Origin: Streptomyces californicus
GTDB lineage: Bacteria > Actinomycetota > Actinomycetes > Streptomycetales > Streptomycetaceae
Direction: 5' to 3'
Assembly: GCF_000717645.1 (NCBI RefSeq)
Contig: NZ_JNZZ01000010.1
Span: 1 to 64,000 of the forward strand
DNA length: 64,000 bases
The notes below the pieces were generated by a model. That model was given only the letters and a program-made list of their open reading frames with translations. It did no database searches and was not told the DNA's origin. The position numbers were made by a program, and so were the translations under genes. Shown here piece after piece: positions 1 through 8,715 of this stretch (its first letter is position 1; each line of letters opens with the position of its first letter).

Positions 1-603
1 CTCCAGGACGACGGTTCCGCACGCCCGGTCGCGCATGTGCCCCAGCAGGTACTGGAGATCGGGCGATTCCGGAGTGCTGAGCACCGAGGGCGGCATCGGG
101 ATGACCTCGTCCCCGATCCGGCTGCCCGCGGTGCCGATCACTCCGACGCGGGCCTGCTCGGCGAGCCGCAGCACCGACTCGGTCATGTACGAGACGGATG
201 TCTTTCCGTTGGTCCCGGTGATGGCGATCAGGTCCATCGCCCGGCCCGGTTCGCCGAAGTAGCGCGAGGCCACCACTGCGGCGGCCTTGCGGACATCGGG
301 GACGCGGACGGCGCACACGTCGCCCACCGCGGCGGGCAGGGGTGGCGCCTGTTCGTCGACGAGTACGGCGACCGCGCCGCGTGCGACGGCCGGGGCGACG
401 GCGTGCGGGCCGCCGGCGGCATGGCCGGGCACCGCGGCGAACACGGAGCCGGGGGTGACCCGGTCCGCGTCGAACGTCACGCCGGCGGTGACGTCCGTGC
501 GGTCGGGGGTTCCCCGCAGCACGTGGTGGTCCTGTCCGGCCATGAGGTCGCTCAGCTTCACGGTGATCCCTTCGAGTGCGGCGTCGGCCGGGTGGTGCGC
601 CAT
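1..603 (-). CDS. MurE-type Mur ligase paralogue, 5' part only
   Basis: Cytoplasmic ATP-dependent ligase of the Mur family, adding an amino acid (meso- or LL-diaminopimelate in classical MurE) to UDP-MurNAc-dipeptide. The visible 201 residues contain the Mur N-terminal domain and the central-domain P-loop ITGTNGKTSVSYM, followed by GVIGTAG and the region around STPESPDL. The frame stays open to the window edge, so the C-terminal part is missing here. ATG at 603 is used; GTG at 561 (VKLSDLM) is a reasonable alternative. There is no ftsI upstream, as there would be in the dcw cluster, so this is probably a secondary paralogue rather than the housekeeping gene. A 10-bp stem with a 4-nt loop (672-695) lies in the upstream region. 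Confidence 0.85.
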   Translation of the reverse strand, partial: MAHHPADAALEGITVKLSDLMAGQDHHVLRGTPDRTDVTAGVTFDADRVTPGSVFAAVPGHAAGGPHAVAPAVARGAVAVLVDEQAPPLPAAVGDVCAVRVPDVRKAAAVVASRYFGEPGRAMDLIAITGTNGKTSVSYMTESVLRLAEQARVGVIGTAGSRIGDEVIPMPPSVLSTPESPDLQYLLGHMRDRACGTVVLE

Positions 604-1189
604 TGCCGGGAAGCGGCACGGGCGGGTGCGCCGTGGGCCGCGTGGTGCTGTGGAGCCGATCGTGGAACGCACGCCTCCGGCGGACGCCGGAGGCGACGGA
701 GGCTCCGGAGCTCGGCGCGCCGGAGCGGTGGTGTCGGTGTGGGGGCGGCGGGGCGGGGCGGTCACGCCAGGGGCGTGGAATGCCGGATGCCGCTGCCGGG
801 AACGGTCGCGAAGATCGCTAGCCGTGGCCGTGCAGCGCGGTACGGCCCGTTCCGGGCGCCGCGTCCGCGGGCGCCGGGGGCACGGCCGCGCGGGCGGCGA
901 AAGGGGGCAGCGCGGAGCAGGCCCGGTGCGGGCACTTACTCGGCTCGGCGCTGTGTCCCATGGGCCGAGTGTACGGGGTCGAAGGAACGGGCCCCCTCCG
1001 CGTCGGTCCCCCCAGCGGCACCTGTGACCCGGTGACCTCGGTGATGCCCGACCGGCAGGGCCGGATCTGGTGGGTCACCGGGCTCGGCGGGCCCGGGGAC
1101 GGCAGGCGGTTCTGCCGATGATCTCGGAATCACCCGGTGCGGCAGCAAAGAAGTGACCTGTGACGGCAGGAACGTGGGAGGCGATCAAT
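604..1189. other. Intergenic stretch upstream of the MurE-like gene
   Basis: No convincing gene is seen. Open frames on both strands are Arg/Pro/Gly-rich and look like high-GC noise. A perfect hairpin with arms CGCCTCCGGC and GCCGGAGGCG (672-695) lies about 70 bases upstream of the MurE-like start, on the side where its promoter should be. It has no T-run. Confidence 0.4.
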
Positions 1190-1431
1190 TTGGCTGCTCA
1201 ACAGCGGAGCCAGGTGCCTCATCGTGAGGTTCGTCCGCACATACGCGGTGACCAGCAGCGCCCGGTCCTCCAACGACACTCTCCACACGGCCGCCCCCAG
1301 CCTGAGGAGCCAACATCCTCACGACGCGGCGCGGTCAGCAACTTGCCGAAGGCGCCCGGACTCAACCCGGTAGAAGTGGCTGCCCGGAACGGCGCGCAAG
1401 CTGTGCTCACACCTGGCACCGGCGAGGTCAC
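1190..1431 (-). pseudogene. Degenerate IS5-like transposase N-terminal fragment
   Basis: Reading the minus strand, one frame gives TGLSPGAFGKLLTA and a second gives WRVSLEDRALLVTAYVRTN followed by LTMRHLAPL. In intact Streptomyces IS5-family transposases these pieces are contiguous (helix-turn-helix N-terminal part). Here they sit in different frames, the sequence diverges straight after LAPL, and no DDE catalytic domain follows. The minus strand just upstream carries GGGCTGTCCCGTAAGTGATC (about 1446-1465), resembling an IS terminus. This is an insertion scar, not a functional gene. Family assignment is from remembered motif similarity. Confidence 0.6.
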
Positions 1432-1464
1432 CGCAGAGCGAGATCACTTACGGGACAGCCCTCA

Positions 1465-1569
1465 GTGCCGGGCCATGTCCTCGATCAAGTGCCCGCGTTT
1501 GCTGAAAACGCGGTGCGTGCTGTGGCGGCCGCCTTTCGTCGGCTTCGTGATGAGTGGCAGCGAAGGTAA
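1465..1569 (+). pseudogene. Possible C-terminal fragment of an interrupted gene
   Basis: Directly beside the presumed IS end the plus strand reads PGHVLDQVPAFAENAVRAV, then AAAFRRLRDEWQRR and a TAA stop. The composition is more protein-like than the surrounding frames. It could be the tail of a gene cut by the insertion. The family is not recognised and the opposite strand also has a plausible short frame, so this is tentative. Confidence 0.2.
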
Positions 1570-1938
1570 GGCCCGGTCGCAGCGCACGTCCCGGGTCTGT
1601 CCTCGCCCGGCGATGCGCTCCTCAGCGGAGCTGAGAGGGCAGGCGAGGGCAACGAGCCCACCCGCCCTTGCTCGCGCCGGCGAGGGCTTCCATCGCCGAA
1701 GCCGACAGGCGAGGGCTATCCTCGGGTTGCCTCAACGGAGTTTGGTGGACACGAACCGGGACAACCCGGAGCGCCAGGTCCGTCTGAGCTTTCTCGGCTG
1801 ACCGAGATCGTTCAGCTGGGGCGTGCCGCCGATTACCGGTGATGGTGCCATCTTCGGTCGCGACCTCTCCGGGGACGGGCGCCGAGGTCTGCCGGACCGG
1901 ATCCGCCCGTTCGGTGGCCGGTAGGAGGTGTCCTGCCG
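1570..1938. other. Non-coding stretch with short direct repeats
   Basis: No gene is supported. The nonamer GGCGAGGGC occurs three times (1642-1650, 1679-1687, 1708-1716) with irregular spacing. The right part should contain the terminator of the AfsR-like gene, which ends at 1939. Confidence 0.35.
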
Positions 1939-4900
1939 TCAGCCTTCCGTGGTGGTACGGGTCGCCTGGACCGCCTCCTCCGGTTCCAACCCGGTGCCTC
2001 GTTCGTACGCTTCACGGAACGCGGCCGGGCCCAGCGTGGCTCGGGTCGCCGTCGTGATGCGGTCGACGTCGGTGCGTTCGGCGAGAGGCAGCGGGGCTCC
2101 GGCTCGTCGCCGGGCTGCCGCTGCCGCGCCCAGGAGGATGGCCGCTCGGGTGGCGGTGGAGGTGTGGGCCGGGAGGGCGGACGCGCCGGCCAGGCCTTCC
2201 AAGGAGAGAGCCAGGGCCCGAGGTTCGCGCAAGGTCCTGGCGATCTCCAGGCCGGCGAGATGGTGGGCCTCCGCCGCGTGTGCGTCGCCGCGCAGCTCGG
2301 CGACGAAGCCGAGTTCGGCCAGGAGGAGGTGGTCGCCCGCCTGGGAGGAGACGTCTGCGTAGCCGTCGCGGAGGTGCAGCAGGTGGGCCTCGGCCGCGTC
2401 GAGGTCGCCCGAGCGGCGGGCGCCGAGGGCCAGGCCCATCCCGGAGTGGATCTCGCCGTACTTGTAGCCCTGCTCGGTGGCGATCCGGCGCGCCTGTTCG
2501 TGGAGGTCGCGGGCGCGGTCGAAGTCGCGGGCCAGCAGCGCCAGCCGGCCGAGGCCGGAGTGCCGCGCCGACACCTCCGCCTGCAGCCCCAACTCGCGCG
2601 CCATGACGAGTCCTTCGTGCTGGCGGCGCTCGGCTTCCTCGTAGGCTCCCTTGATCTCCGCGAGCGCGGCGAGCGGCGAGACCGTCTGCAACTCTCCCCA
2701 CGGGTCGCCGAGTTCGCGGAGCATGCGCGCGCTGCGGCTGCCGTCCCGGCCGAGGCCGGCGAGGTCGCCGCTGACCAGCGCCAGCGTGGCGCGCAGGCCG
2801 AGTGCGGCGGCGGTGCCCCACGGGTCGCCGGCGGTGGTGAACAAGGTGAGTGCGCGCGTGTTCAGCGCGGCGCTGCCAGTCGCGTCACCCGCGCTGAACA
2901 GGCCGTACGAGAAGAGCCAGAGAGCGCGAGCCCGGCGCACGGGGTCGGGGACGGCCTCGGACGTGGAGGTGGCGCCGCGGCCGTCCGCCGTGTCGGCCGC
3001 GGCGGCTTCCGGGGCGCCGGTGAGGAGCGCGAACGCGGAATGCAGGAGCACGAGTTCAGCGCGGCCCTCGGTCGCGCCCAGCACTGCGGCCAGGCTGCGG
3101 CGGGCCTCGGTCAGGCGGCCGCGCAGCAGCCACCACCAGGCCAGCGCGGTGACCAGCCGGACAGCCTCCTCCGGCTCCGTGCCCGCCCTGCGCACCGCCT
3201 CGTCGAGCGCGGTCCGCAGGTTGCCGGCCTCCGCGTCCAGCCGGGCCAGCCAGGGCCGTTGTCCGGCGCCGCGCAGCCGAGGCCCGGCTTCTTCCGCCAG
3301 TTGCCGGTAGTGCACGAGATGGCGGTCGCGTACGACGGCGAGGCCCTCCGTCTCGTTCAGCCGCTCTGTCGCGTACGCGGTCACGGACTCCAGGAGCCGG
3401 TAGCGCGGGCCGGTCGGTCCGTGTGTCACGACCACCAGGGAGCGGTCGACCAGCCGCGTGATCAGGTCCAGCACCTCGCCCCGGGCAACGCCGTCCCCGG
3501 CGCAGACCGCTTCGGCTCCCGCCAGGTCGCAGCCGTCGCTGGGGCGGCGAGGCGGCGCAGGATGATGCGTTCGGGCGCGCTGAGCAGCTCCCAGCTCCAG
3601 TCGATCACCGCTCGAAGCGTCTGCTGGCGGGCCGGTGCGCCGCGCTGCCCGAAGGTCAGGACCCCGAAGCGGTCGTTGAGCCTCGCGGCCAACTCCCGTA
3701 CTCCAAGGGCCCTTACCCGGGTGGCGGCGAGCTCCAGCGCGAGCGGGATGCCGTCCAGGCGCCGGCAGATCTCGGCTACGGCCCGGCGCTCGGGCTCATC
3801 CGGCGCGTCCGGGTCGCGCGGGAAGCCGGGTGCGGATGCGGCTGCCCGTTCCATGAACAGTTCCACCGCGTCCGCCGGTTGCAGCGGTTCGACGAGGAAG
3901 ACCGCCTCGCCCGCCAGGCCGAGCGGCTCCTGGCCGGTTGCGAGGACCCGCAGGCCCGGGGCGGTGTGCAGGAGGAGTTCGGTGAGTTGGGCGGCGGAGT
4001 CGACGACGTGCTCGCAGTTGTCCAGGACGAGCAGGGCACGGCGGTCGCGCAGTGCGGCGGTGAGACGGTGCGGCAGGGAGGGCGTGGGGACGCCGGTGCC
4101 GGGGAGCGCGCGCGGTGCGTCGTCGCGGATGCCGAGTGTGGCGGCGACGACCTGTGCGAGGTCGGCGGGAGTGCCGTGGCGCATACCGGAGAACTCCACC
4201 AGCCAGGTTCCGTCGGGCAGTTCACCCAACCGCGCACGGTCCTGCTCGGCGGCGGCCGCCGCCACGGCGAGTCGGGTCTTGCCCACGCCACCGGGGCCGG
4301 TGAGGGTCACCAGACGGGTCGCGGCGAGGAGCCGGGCCAGGTCGGTGAGGGCCTTGCCACGACCCACGAGGTGGGTCAGAGGGGCGGGGAGGTTGGAGCG
4401 GGGCGTTGTGGTGGAGGGCGTGAGCGTCGCTGTGCCCGTTGAGCCGTGCACCGGAATCCGCAGGCCGTCCTCCCCCTCGCAAGCGCCCGCGCTCAGCCCC
4501 GGCTCCTGCCTCAGCATCGCTCCGTGCAACGTGGTCAGTTCGGGGCCGGGGGCGACGCCCAGCTCCTCGGCCAGCCGCGTGCGCAGGGACTCGTACGACG
4601 CCAGAGCCTCGCTCTGGCGGCCCGTCGCGTACAGGGCCCTCATGCGCAACGCGTGCAGGCGCTCCCGTAGCGGGTGGAGTGCGACGAGGCCGGCCAGCTC
4701 CGCGGCCAGGAGCGCGTGGTCGCCCGTCTCCAGGCGGGCGCGGGCCTGGTCCTCCAGGGCGGTGAGGCGCTGCTCCGCGAGACGCTCGGCCGCCGGCCGT
4801 ACGAAAGGGGCGTCGGCGAAGTCCGCGTACGCCGGTCCCCGCCACAGCTCCAGGGCCTCCGTCAGCAGCTCCGCCCGGACGCGCGGGTCTGCGACAGGAC

Positions 4901-5228
4901 GGGCCCGGGCCACCAGGGCCCGGAAGCGTACGGCGTCCGTCTCGTCGTCGGTGTCGCCGAACCGCAGCCGGTAGCCCGGAGGCTGGCGCACCACGCGGTC
5001 GCGGCCGATGGCCCTGCGCAGCTGAGAGACCTTGGCCTGGAGAGCGCCCGCCGGGTTGGCAGGGGGCGCGTCGGCCCACAGGTCGTGGATGAGCCGGTCG
5101 GCGGAGACCGGTCCTCCGTCGTTCGCGAGCAGATCAGCCAGCAGGGCCCGGACCCTGGCCTCCGGGACCTTCACCTCTCGTCCCTCGCCGTCCCACACCA
5201 CCAGTGGCCCGAGCACCCCCAACCGCAT
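1939..5228 (-). pseudogene. AfsR/SARP-type BTAD regulator, frameshifted
   Basis: Large pathway-specific or global activator of the AfsR type. Domains in order: N-terminal winged helix (from MRLGVLGPLVVW), BTAD domain (about residues 95-240), NB-ARC ATPase with P-loop GPGGVGKTRL and Walker B-like ALLVLDNCEHV, then TPR-like C-terminal repeats. The reading frame breaks at the CCCC run near 3541-3544: upstream it reads ILRRLAAP, while SDGCDLAGAEAVCAGDG continues in another frame. The total is 3290 nt, exactly one base short of a full 1096-residue protein. ATG 5228 is chosen because MRLGVLGPL is the canonical SARP start; an in-frame start at 5282 is less likely. It is divergent from the SDR remnant and MFS gene, which it may regulate. 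Either a real null allele or an assembly indel. Confidence 0.85.
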
Positions 5229-5401
5229 AGGCGCCACCGTACAGGCCCGGGAAACCGCGCCCCGGCCGCCGAGCACCGCCACTCCGGGCGCCGGACGGCC
5301 ACGAAGGCCGCCCGAAGGCCGCTCGAAGGTTTCCCGAAGGTTCTCCGAAGCGGCCGGGCGCAGAGTCGTACCGACCGGGGGAGCGGAAGGAGCGGCAGGC
5401 C

Positions 5402-5590
5402 ATGACCGAGTACGCGCGCCGGAAGGCTCTGGTCGTCGGTGAGTCCACCGGTATCGGCCCGGCCGTCGCCAAGCGGCTCGTGGAGGGCGGAGCGGGCGTC
5501 CTGCTGACCGCGCGCACCGAGGAGGAGCGTGCCCACGCGGTCGGTGAACTCGGCTCCGCCGCCCGTGCCGTCCCCTGTCCTCGGTCGTGA
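5402..5590 (+). pseudogene. Truncated short-chain dehydrogenase N-terminus
   Basis: 62 residues that match only the start of an SDR: the Rossmann dinucleotide-binding motif, here GESTGIG where GxxxGIG is expected, then AVAKRLVEGGAGVLLTART. The reading stops after ARAVPCPRS, with no NNAG, YxxxK or C-terminal part found before the MFS gene starts 80 bases later. Normal SDRs are about 240-260 residues. The start follows a good GGAAGGAG-like site, so it may still be translated. Its position between the AfsR-like regulator and the exporter suggests an internal deletion of a once complete regulator-SDR-MFS locus. Confidence 0.6.
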
Positions 5591-5669
5591 GCGGTTCCGG
5601 CTGCCCCTGAACCGTCCTCCGCCCCGCCCACCATCACCCCGTCCCTTCAGGAAACCTGGAGCACACCCC

Positions 5670-6935
5670 ATGAGTACCGCACCCGACACGGCGTCCGCTC
5701 CCGCGGCGGAACCGGGCCCCACGGGTAGTGGCGCGAAAGCGCGCGAGCTCCCGCTCTTCGCTCTCCTGGCCCTCGCCACCGCCGTCTTCATCACCAGTCT
5801 CACCGAGACCCTACCCGCCGGTCTGCTGCCGTCGATCAGCCAGGATCTGCGGGTCAGTGAGTCCGCCACCGGGCAGACGGTCACGGTTTACGCGATCGGC
5901 ACCGCTCTCACCGCGCTCCCGCTCACCGCCGCCACCGCTGGCTGGCAGCGCAAGAAGCTGCTGCTCACGGCCATGGCCGGGTTCGCCGTCGCCAACACCG
6001 TGACCGCCGTGTCGTCGGTCTACGAGCTGACGATGGTGGCGCGGTTCGTCGCCGGTGTGGCCGCCGGTCTCGCCTGGGCCCTGCTCGCCGGTTACGCCCG
6101 CCGCCTCGCTCCCGTACACCTCCAGGGCAAGGCGATGGCCGTCGCCATGGCCGGTATCCCCGTCGCGCTCTCCCTCGGCGTGCCCGCCGGTACGTTCCTC
6201 GGCGAGTGGCTCGGCTGGCGCGCGGCGTTCCTGTCGATGACCGGGCTCACGGTCGCGCTGCTGGTGTGGATCTTCGCCGGTGTACCGGACTTCCCCGGCC
6301 AGGCCCGCGGCGAGCGGCCGAAGCTCCTGCGCACCCTGACCGTCCCGGGCGTCGCGCCGGTCCTCTTCGTCACGCTGGTCTTCGTCCTGGCGCACACCAT
6401 CCTGTACGCGTACATCGCCACGTACCTCGAGGACCTCGGCCTGGGCGGGCACACCGGCCTGATCCTGCTGGTGTTCGGCGCCGCCTCTCTGGCGAGCATC
6501 TGGATCGTCGGCGCGCAGATCAACCGCCGGCTGCGCGGTCTCACCGTCGCCGGCGCGCTGCTGGTCGCCGTCGCCTCGCTGATCCTGGCCGTCCTCTCCG
6601 ACACCACCGCGCTCGTCCATGTGGCGGCGGTGCTGTGGGGCCTGGGCTGGGGCGGTGTGCCGACGCTGCTGCAGACCGCCGCCGGTGACGCGGGCGGCGA
6701 GTCGGCGGACGCGGCGCAGGCCATGCTCGTCACGCTCTGGAACGTCGCGATGGCCGGCGGCGGCATCGTCGGTGGCATCCTGTTGGACACCCTCGGCAGC
6801 GAGTCCTTCCCGTGGGCGGTCGTGCTGCTCCTGCTGCCGGTGATCGTGGTCGTGCTCCACGCCCGGAAGGCCGGGTTCCCCGCCCGCCGGCCGTCCCCGG
6901 AGGCGGAGGCCGAGGCCGGTGCTCCCGCGGCCTGA
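5670..6935 (+). CDS. MFS transporter, DHA1/AraJ-like exporter
   Basis: 421-residue inner-membrane carrier of the major facilitator superfamily, probably a proton-driven drug or sugar exporter. About twelve hydrophobic segments are visible from LPLFALLALATAVFITSLTE to the C-terminus. VARFVAGVAAGLAWALLAGYARR corresponds to the fourth-to-fifth helix region of DHA1 exporters. ATG 5670 (MSTAPDTAS) is preferred over the upstream in-frame start at 5529, because the added residues are Arg/Pro-rich and overlap the SDR remnant. It is likely co-transcribed with that remnant and possibly controlled by the divergent AfsR-like protein. Substrate unknown. Confidence 0.85.
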   Translation: MSTAPDTASAPAAEPGPTGSGAKARELPLFALLALATAVFITSLTETLPAGLLPSISQDLRVSESATGQTVTVYAIGTALTALPLTAATAGWQRKKLLLTAMAGFAVANTVTAVSSVYELTMVARFVAGVAAGLAWALLAGYARRLAPVHLQGKAMAVAMAGIPVALSLGVPAGTFLGEWLGWRAAFLSMTGLTVALLVWIFAGVPDFPGQARGERPKLLRTLTVPGVAPVLFVTLVFVLAHTILYAYIATYLEDLGLGGHTGLILLVFGAASLASIWIVGAQINRRLRGLTVAGALLVAVASLILAVLSDTTALVHVAAVLWGLGWGGVPTLLQTAAGDAGGESADAAQAMLVTLWNVAMAGGGIVGGILLDTLGSESFPWAVVLLLLPVIVVVLHARKAGFPARRPSPEAEAEAGAPAA

Positions 6936-7305
6936 CAGCCCGACCGCCGGAGGGCGCCCCTCCCCGTTCTTAGGGGGTCGGCTGCCCGTACGAGCCCAGC
7001 CCGCCGCCGGTGCGGACGGCGGCCGCGTACGCCTCAGGGGAGCCGTCGGCGGTCGCCGTGGTGAAGAGTCACGGGGTCGCCTTCGAGAACCGGGTGCGGT
7101 ACGTCTCGCCGGTCCCGTCCACCAGTCAGGCGGCGGCTTCCGCGCCGGGGTCCGCCGAAGGCTCCGCGCCTGCCGCGACGGCATGAACAGCTCGTGAAGT
7201 AGGGCCGGTCGACCTGTGCAGACGGCACAGGTCGCAGGCACGCTCTGAGAGCCACCACCTCAACTCGGCACGCAGGCCGAGGACTTCGCGGAAGGAGACC
7301 GCACC
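6936..7305. other. Intergenic region with candidate operator
   Basis: No intact gene. The minus strand shows a short protein-like stretch (GETYRTRFSKATP then stop) that could be a gene remnant, but the family is not recognised. The right end contains the palindrome at 7210-7234 and the promoter for the monooxygenase pair. Confidence 0.4.
7210..7234. promoter_or_regulatory. 10-bp perfect inverted repeat, likely operator
   Basis: Arms CGACCTGTGC and GCACAGGTCG are perfectly complementary around the 5-nt spacer AGACG. It lies about 72 bases upstream of the GTG start of the first monooxygenase. The geometry fits a dimeric repressor or activator site. No regulator gene is adjacent. Confidence 0.5.
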
Positions 7306-8715
7306 GTGCCCGCCCCCGTCAAGAAACAGGTGCATCTCGCAGCGCAGCTGCCCGGCATCCACAACGTGACCGTCTGGTCGGACCCCCGCTCCGAGAGTCA
7401 GATAGCCATCGACTCCTTCATCCGGCTCGCGCAGACCGTCGAACGCGGCAAGTTCGACTTCTTCTTCCTCGCCGAAGGGCTGCGGCTGCGCGAGCACAAG
7501 GGGCAGATCTACGACCTGGACATCGCCGGCCGGCCGGAGAACCTGACGGTGCTCAGCGCCCTGGCCGCCGTCACCACGCACCTGGGCCTGGCCGCCACGG
7601 TGAACGCGACCTTCAACGAGCCGTACGAGGTCGCGCGCCGGTTCGCCACCCTGGACCGGCTCAGCGCCGGGCGGGCCGCCTGGAACGTGGTGACCAGCCA
7701 CGACGCGTTCACCGGCGAGAACTTCCGCCGGGGCGACTTCCTCCCGGAGGCCGACCGCTATACTCGGGCCGCCGAATTCCTGACCACAGCGCGGGAGTTG
7801 TGGGACAGCTGGTCGGCCGGCGCTCTGAGGGCCGACGCGGCCTCGGGCGAGTTCATCGCCGCCGACGCCGGCCGCTTCGCCCACCGGGGCCGGCACTTCG
7901 ACATCTCCGGCCGGTTCACGACTCCGCCCGGACCGCAGGGCCACCCGGTGATCATCCAGTCCGGCGAATCCGACGCGGGCCGGGAGTTCGCCGCGTCCGA
8001 CGCCGAGGTCGTTTTCAGCAAGCACAACCGGATCGACGTGGCCCGGGAGTTCTACCGGGACGTGAAGCGGCGCCTGGCGACGTACGGCCGGAGCCCCGAC
8101 GATCTGCTGATCCTTCCCACCGCCAACGCGGTCGTCGCGGACACCGACGAGGAGGCGGCGGCCTACGCGGAGGAGATCAGCCGCGAGCTGGTCAGCCCGC
8201 AGACCGCGATCGCCCACCTGGAGGCGGTCTGGGGTCGCGACCTGTCCGCGTACGACCCGGACGGGCCGCTGCCCGGCATCGAGCCCGAGGACGACGCCCA
8301 CTTCCTGAAGGGGCACTCCGTCTTCCGCAAGGACCGGGCGGAGACCGCCCGGCAGTGGCGCGAGCTCGCGGAGGAGCGGAACCTCTCCATCCGGGAGCTG
8401 GTCATCGAGGTCGGCGGCCGCCAGACCTTCGTCGGCAGTCCGCAGACGGTCGCGGACGCCATCGACGGCTACGTGCAGAGCGACGGCGCCGACGGCTTCG
8501 TGCTCGTCCCCCACCTCACGCCGGGCGGCCTGGACGACTTCGTGGACCGGGTGGTGCCGATCCTCCAGGAGAGGGGCGTCCACCGCGACGACTACTACAC
8601 CGGCACCACGCTCCGCGACCACCTGGGCCTGGCCACCGCACCCCGCCCGGCCGCCTGGGGCGGCCCCGGCCGGCCCCTGCGCACCGGGCACGACGAGAAG
8701 GAGAACACCGTATGA
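7306..8715 (+). CDS. NtaA/SnaA/DszA-family FMN-dependent monooxygenase
   Basis: 469-residue bacterial luciferase-like monooxygenase that uses FMNH2 from a separate reductase. Family features visible: VTVWSDPRSESQIAIDSF near the start, FFLAEGLRLREH, AATVNATFNEPYEVARRFAT, DRLSAGRAAWNVVTS, and HPVIIQSGESDAGREFAA. The length matches the NtaA/SnaA/SoxA/DszA group, whose members act on NTA, pristinamycin II, dibenzothiophene sulfone or other organosulfur compounds. GTG 7306 has GAAGGAGA just upstream. Its stop overlaps the start of the next monooxygenase (ATGA, 8712-8715), so both are made together. Substrate not deducible; sulfur scavenging or xenobiotic oxidation is likely. Confidence 0.88.
   Translation: MPAPVKKQVHLAAQLPGIHNVTVWSDPRSESQIAIDSFIRLAQTVERGKFDFFFLAEGLRLREHKGQIYDLDIAGRPENLTVLSALAAVTTHLGLAATVNATFNEPYEVARRFATLDRLSAGRAAWNVVTSHDAFTGENFRRGDFLPEADRYTRAAEFLTTARELWDSWSAGALRADAASGEFIAADAGRFAHRGRHFDISGRFTTPPGPQGHPVIIQSGESDAGREFAASDAEVVFSKHNRIDVAREFYRDVKRRLATYGRSPDDLLILPTANAVVADTDEEAAAYAEEISRELVSPQTAIAHLEAVWGRDLSAYDPDGPLPGIEPEDDAHFLKGHSVFRKDRAETARQWRELAEERNLSIRELVIEVGGRQTFVGSPQTVADAIDGYVQSDGADGFVLVPHLTPGGLDDFVDRVVPILQERGVHRDDYYTGTTLRDHLGLATAPRPAAWGGPGRPLRTGHDEKENTV

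Noticed and set aside
1160..1801. 213-residue plus-strand open frame in the IS scar region
   Set aside because: It runs antisense to the transposase fragment and has no protein-like domain.
2164..4974. 936-residue plus-strand open frame opposite the AfsR-like gene
   Set aside because: Shadow of the BTAD/NB-ARC/TPR coding sequence, with no recognisable domain.
7182..7300. Short leader peptide before the monooxygenases, as seen upstream of some sulfur genes
   Set aside because: All frames through the palindrome hit stops without a start codon plus ribosome site.
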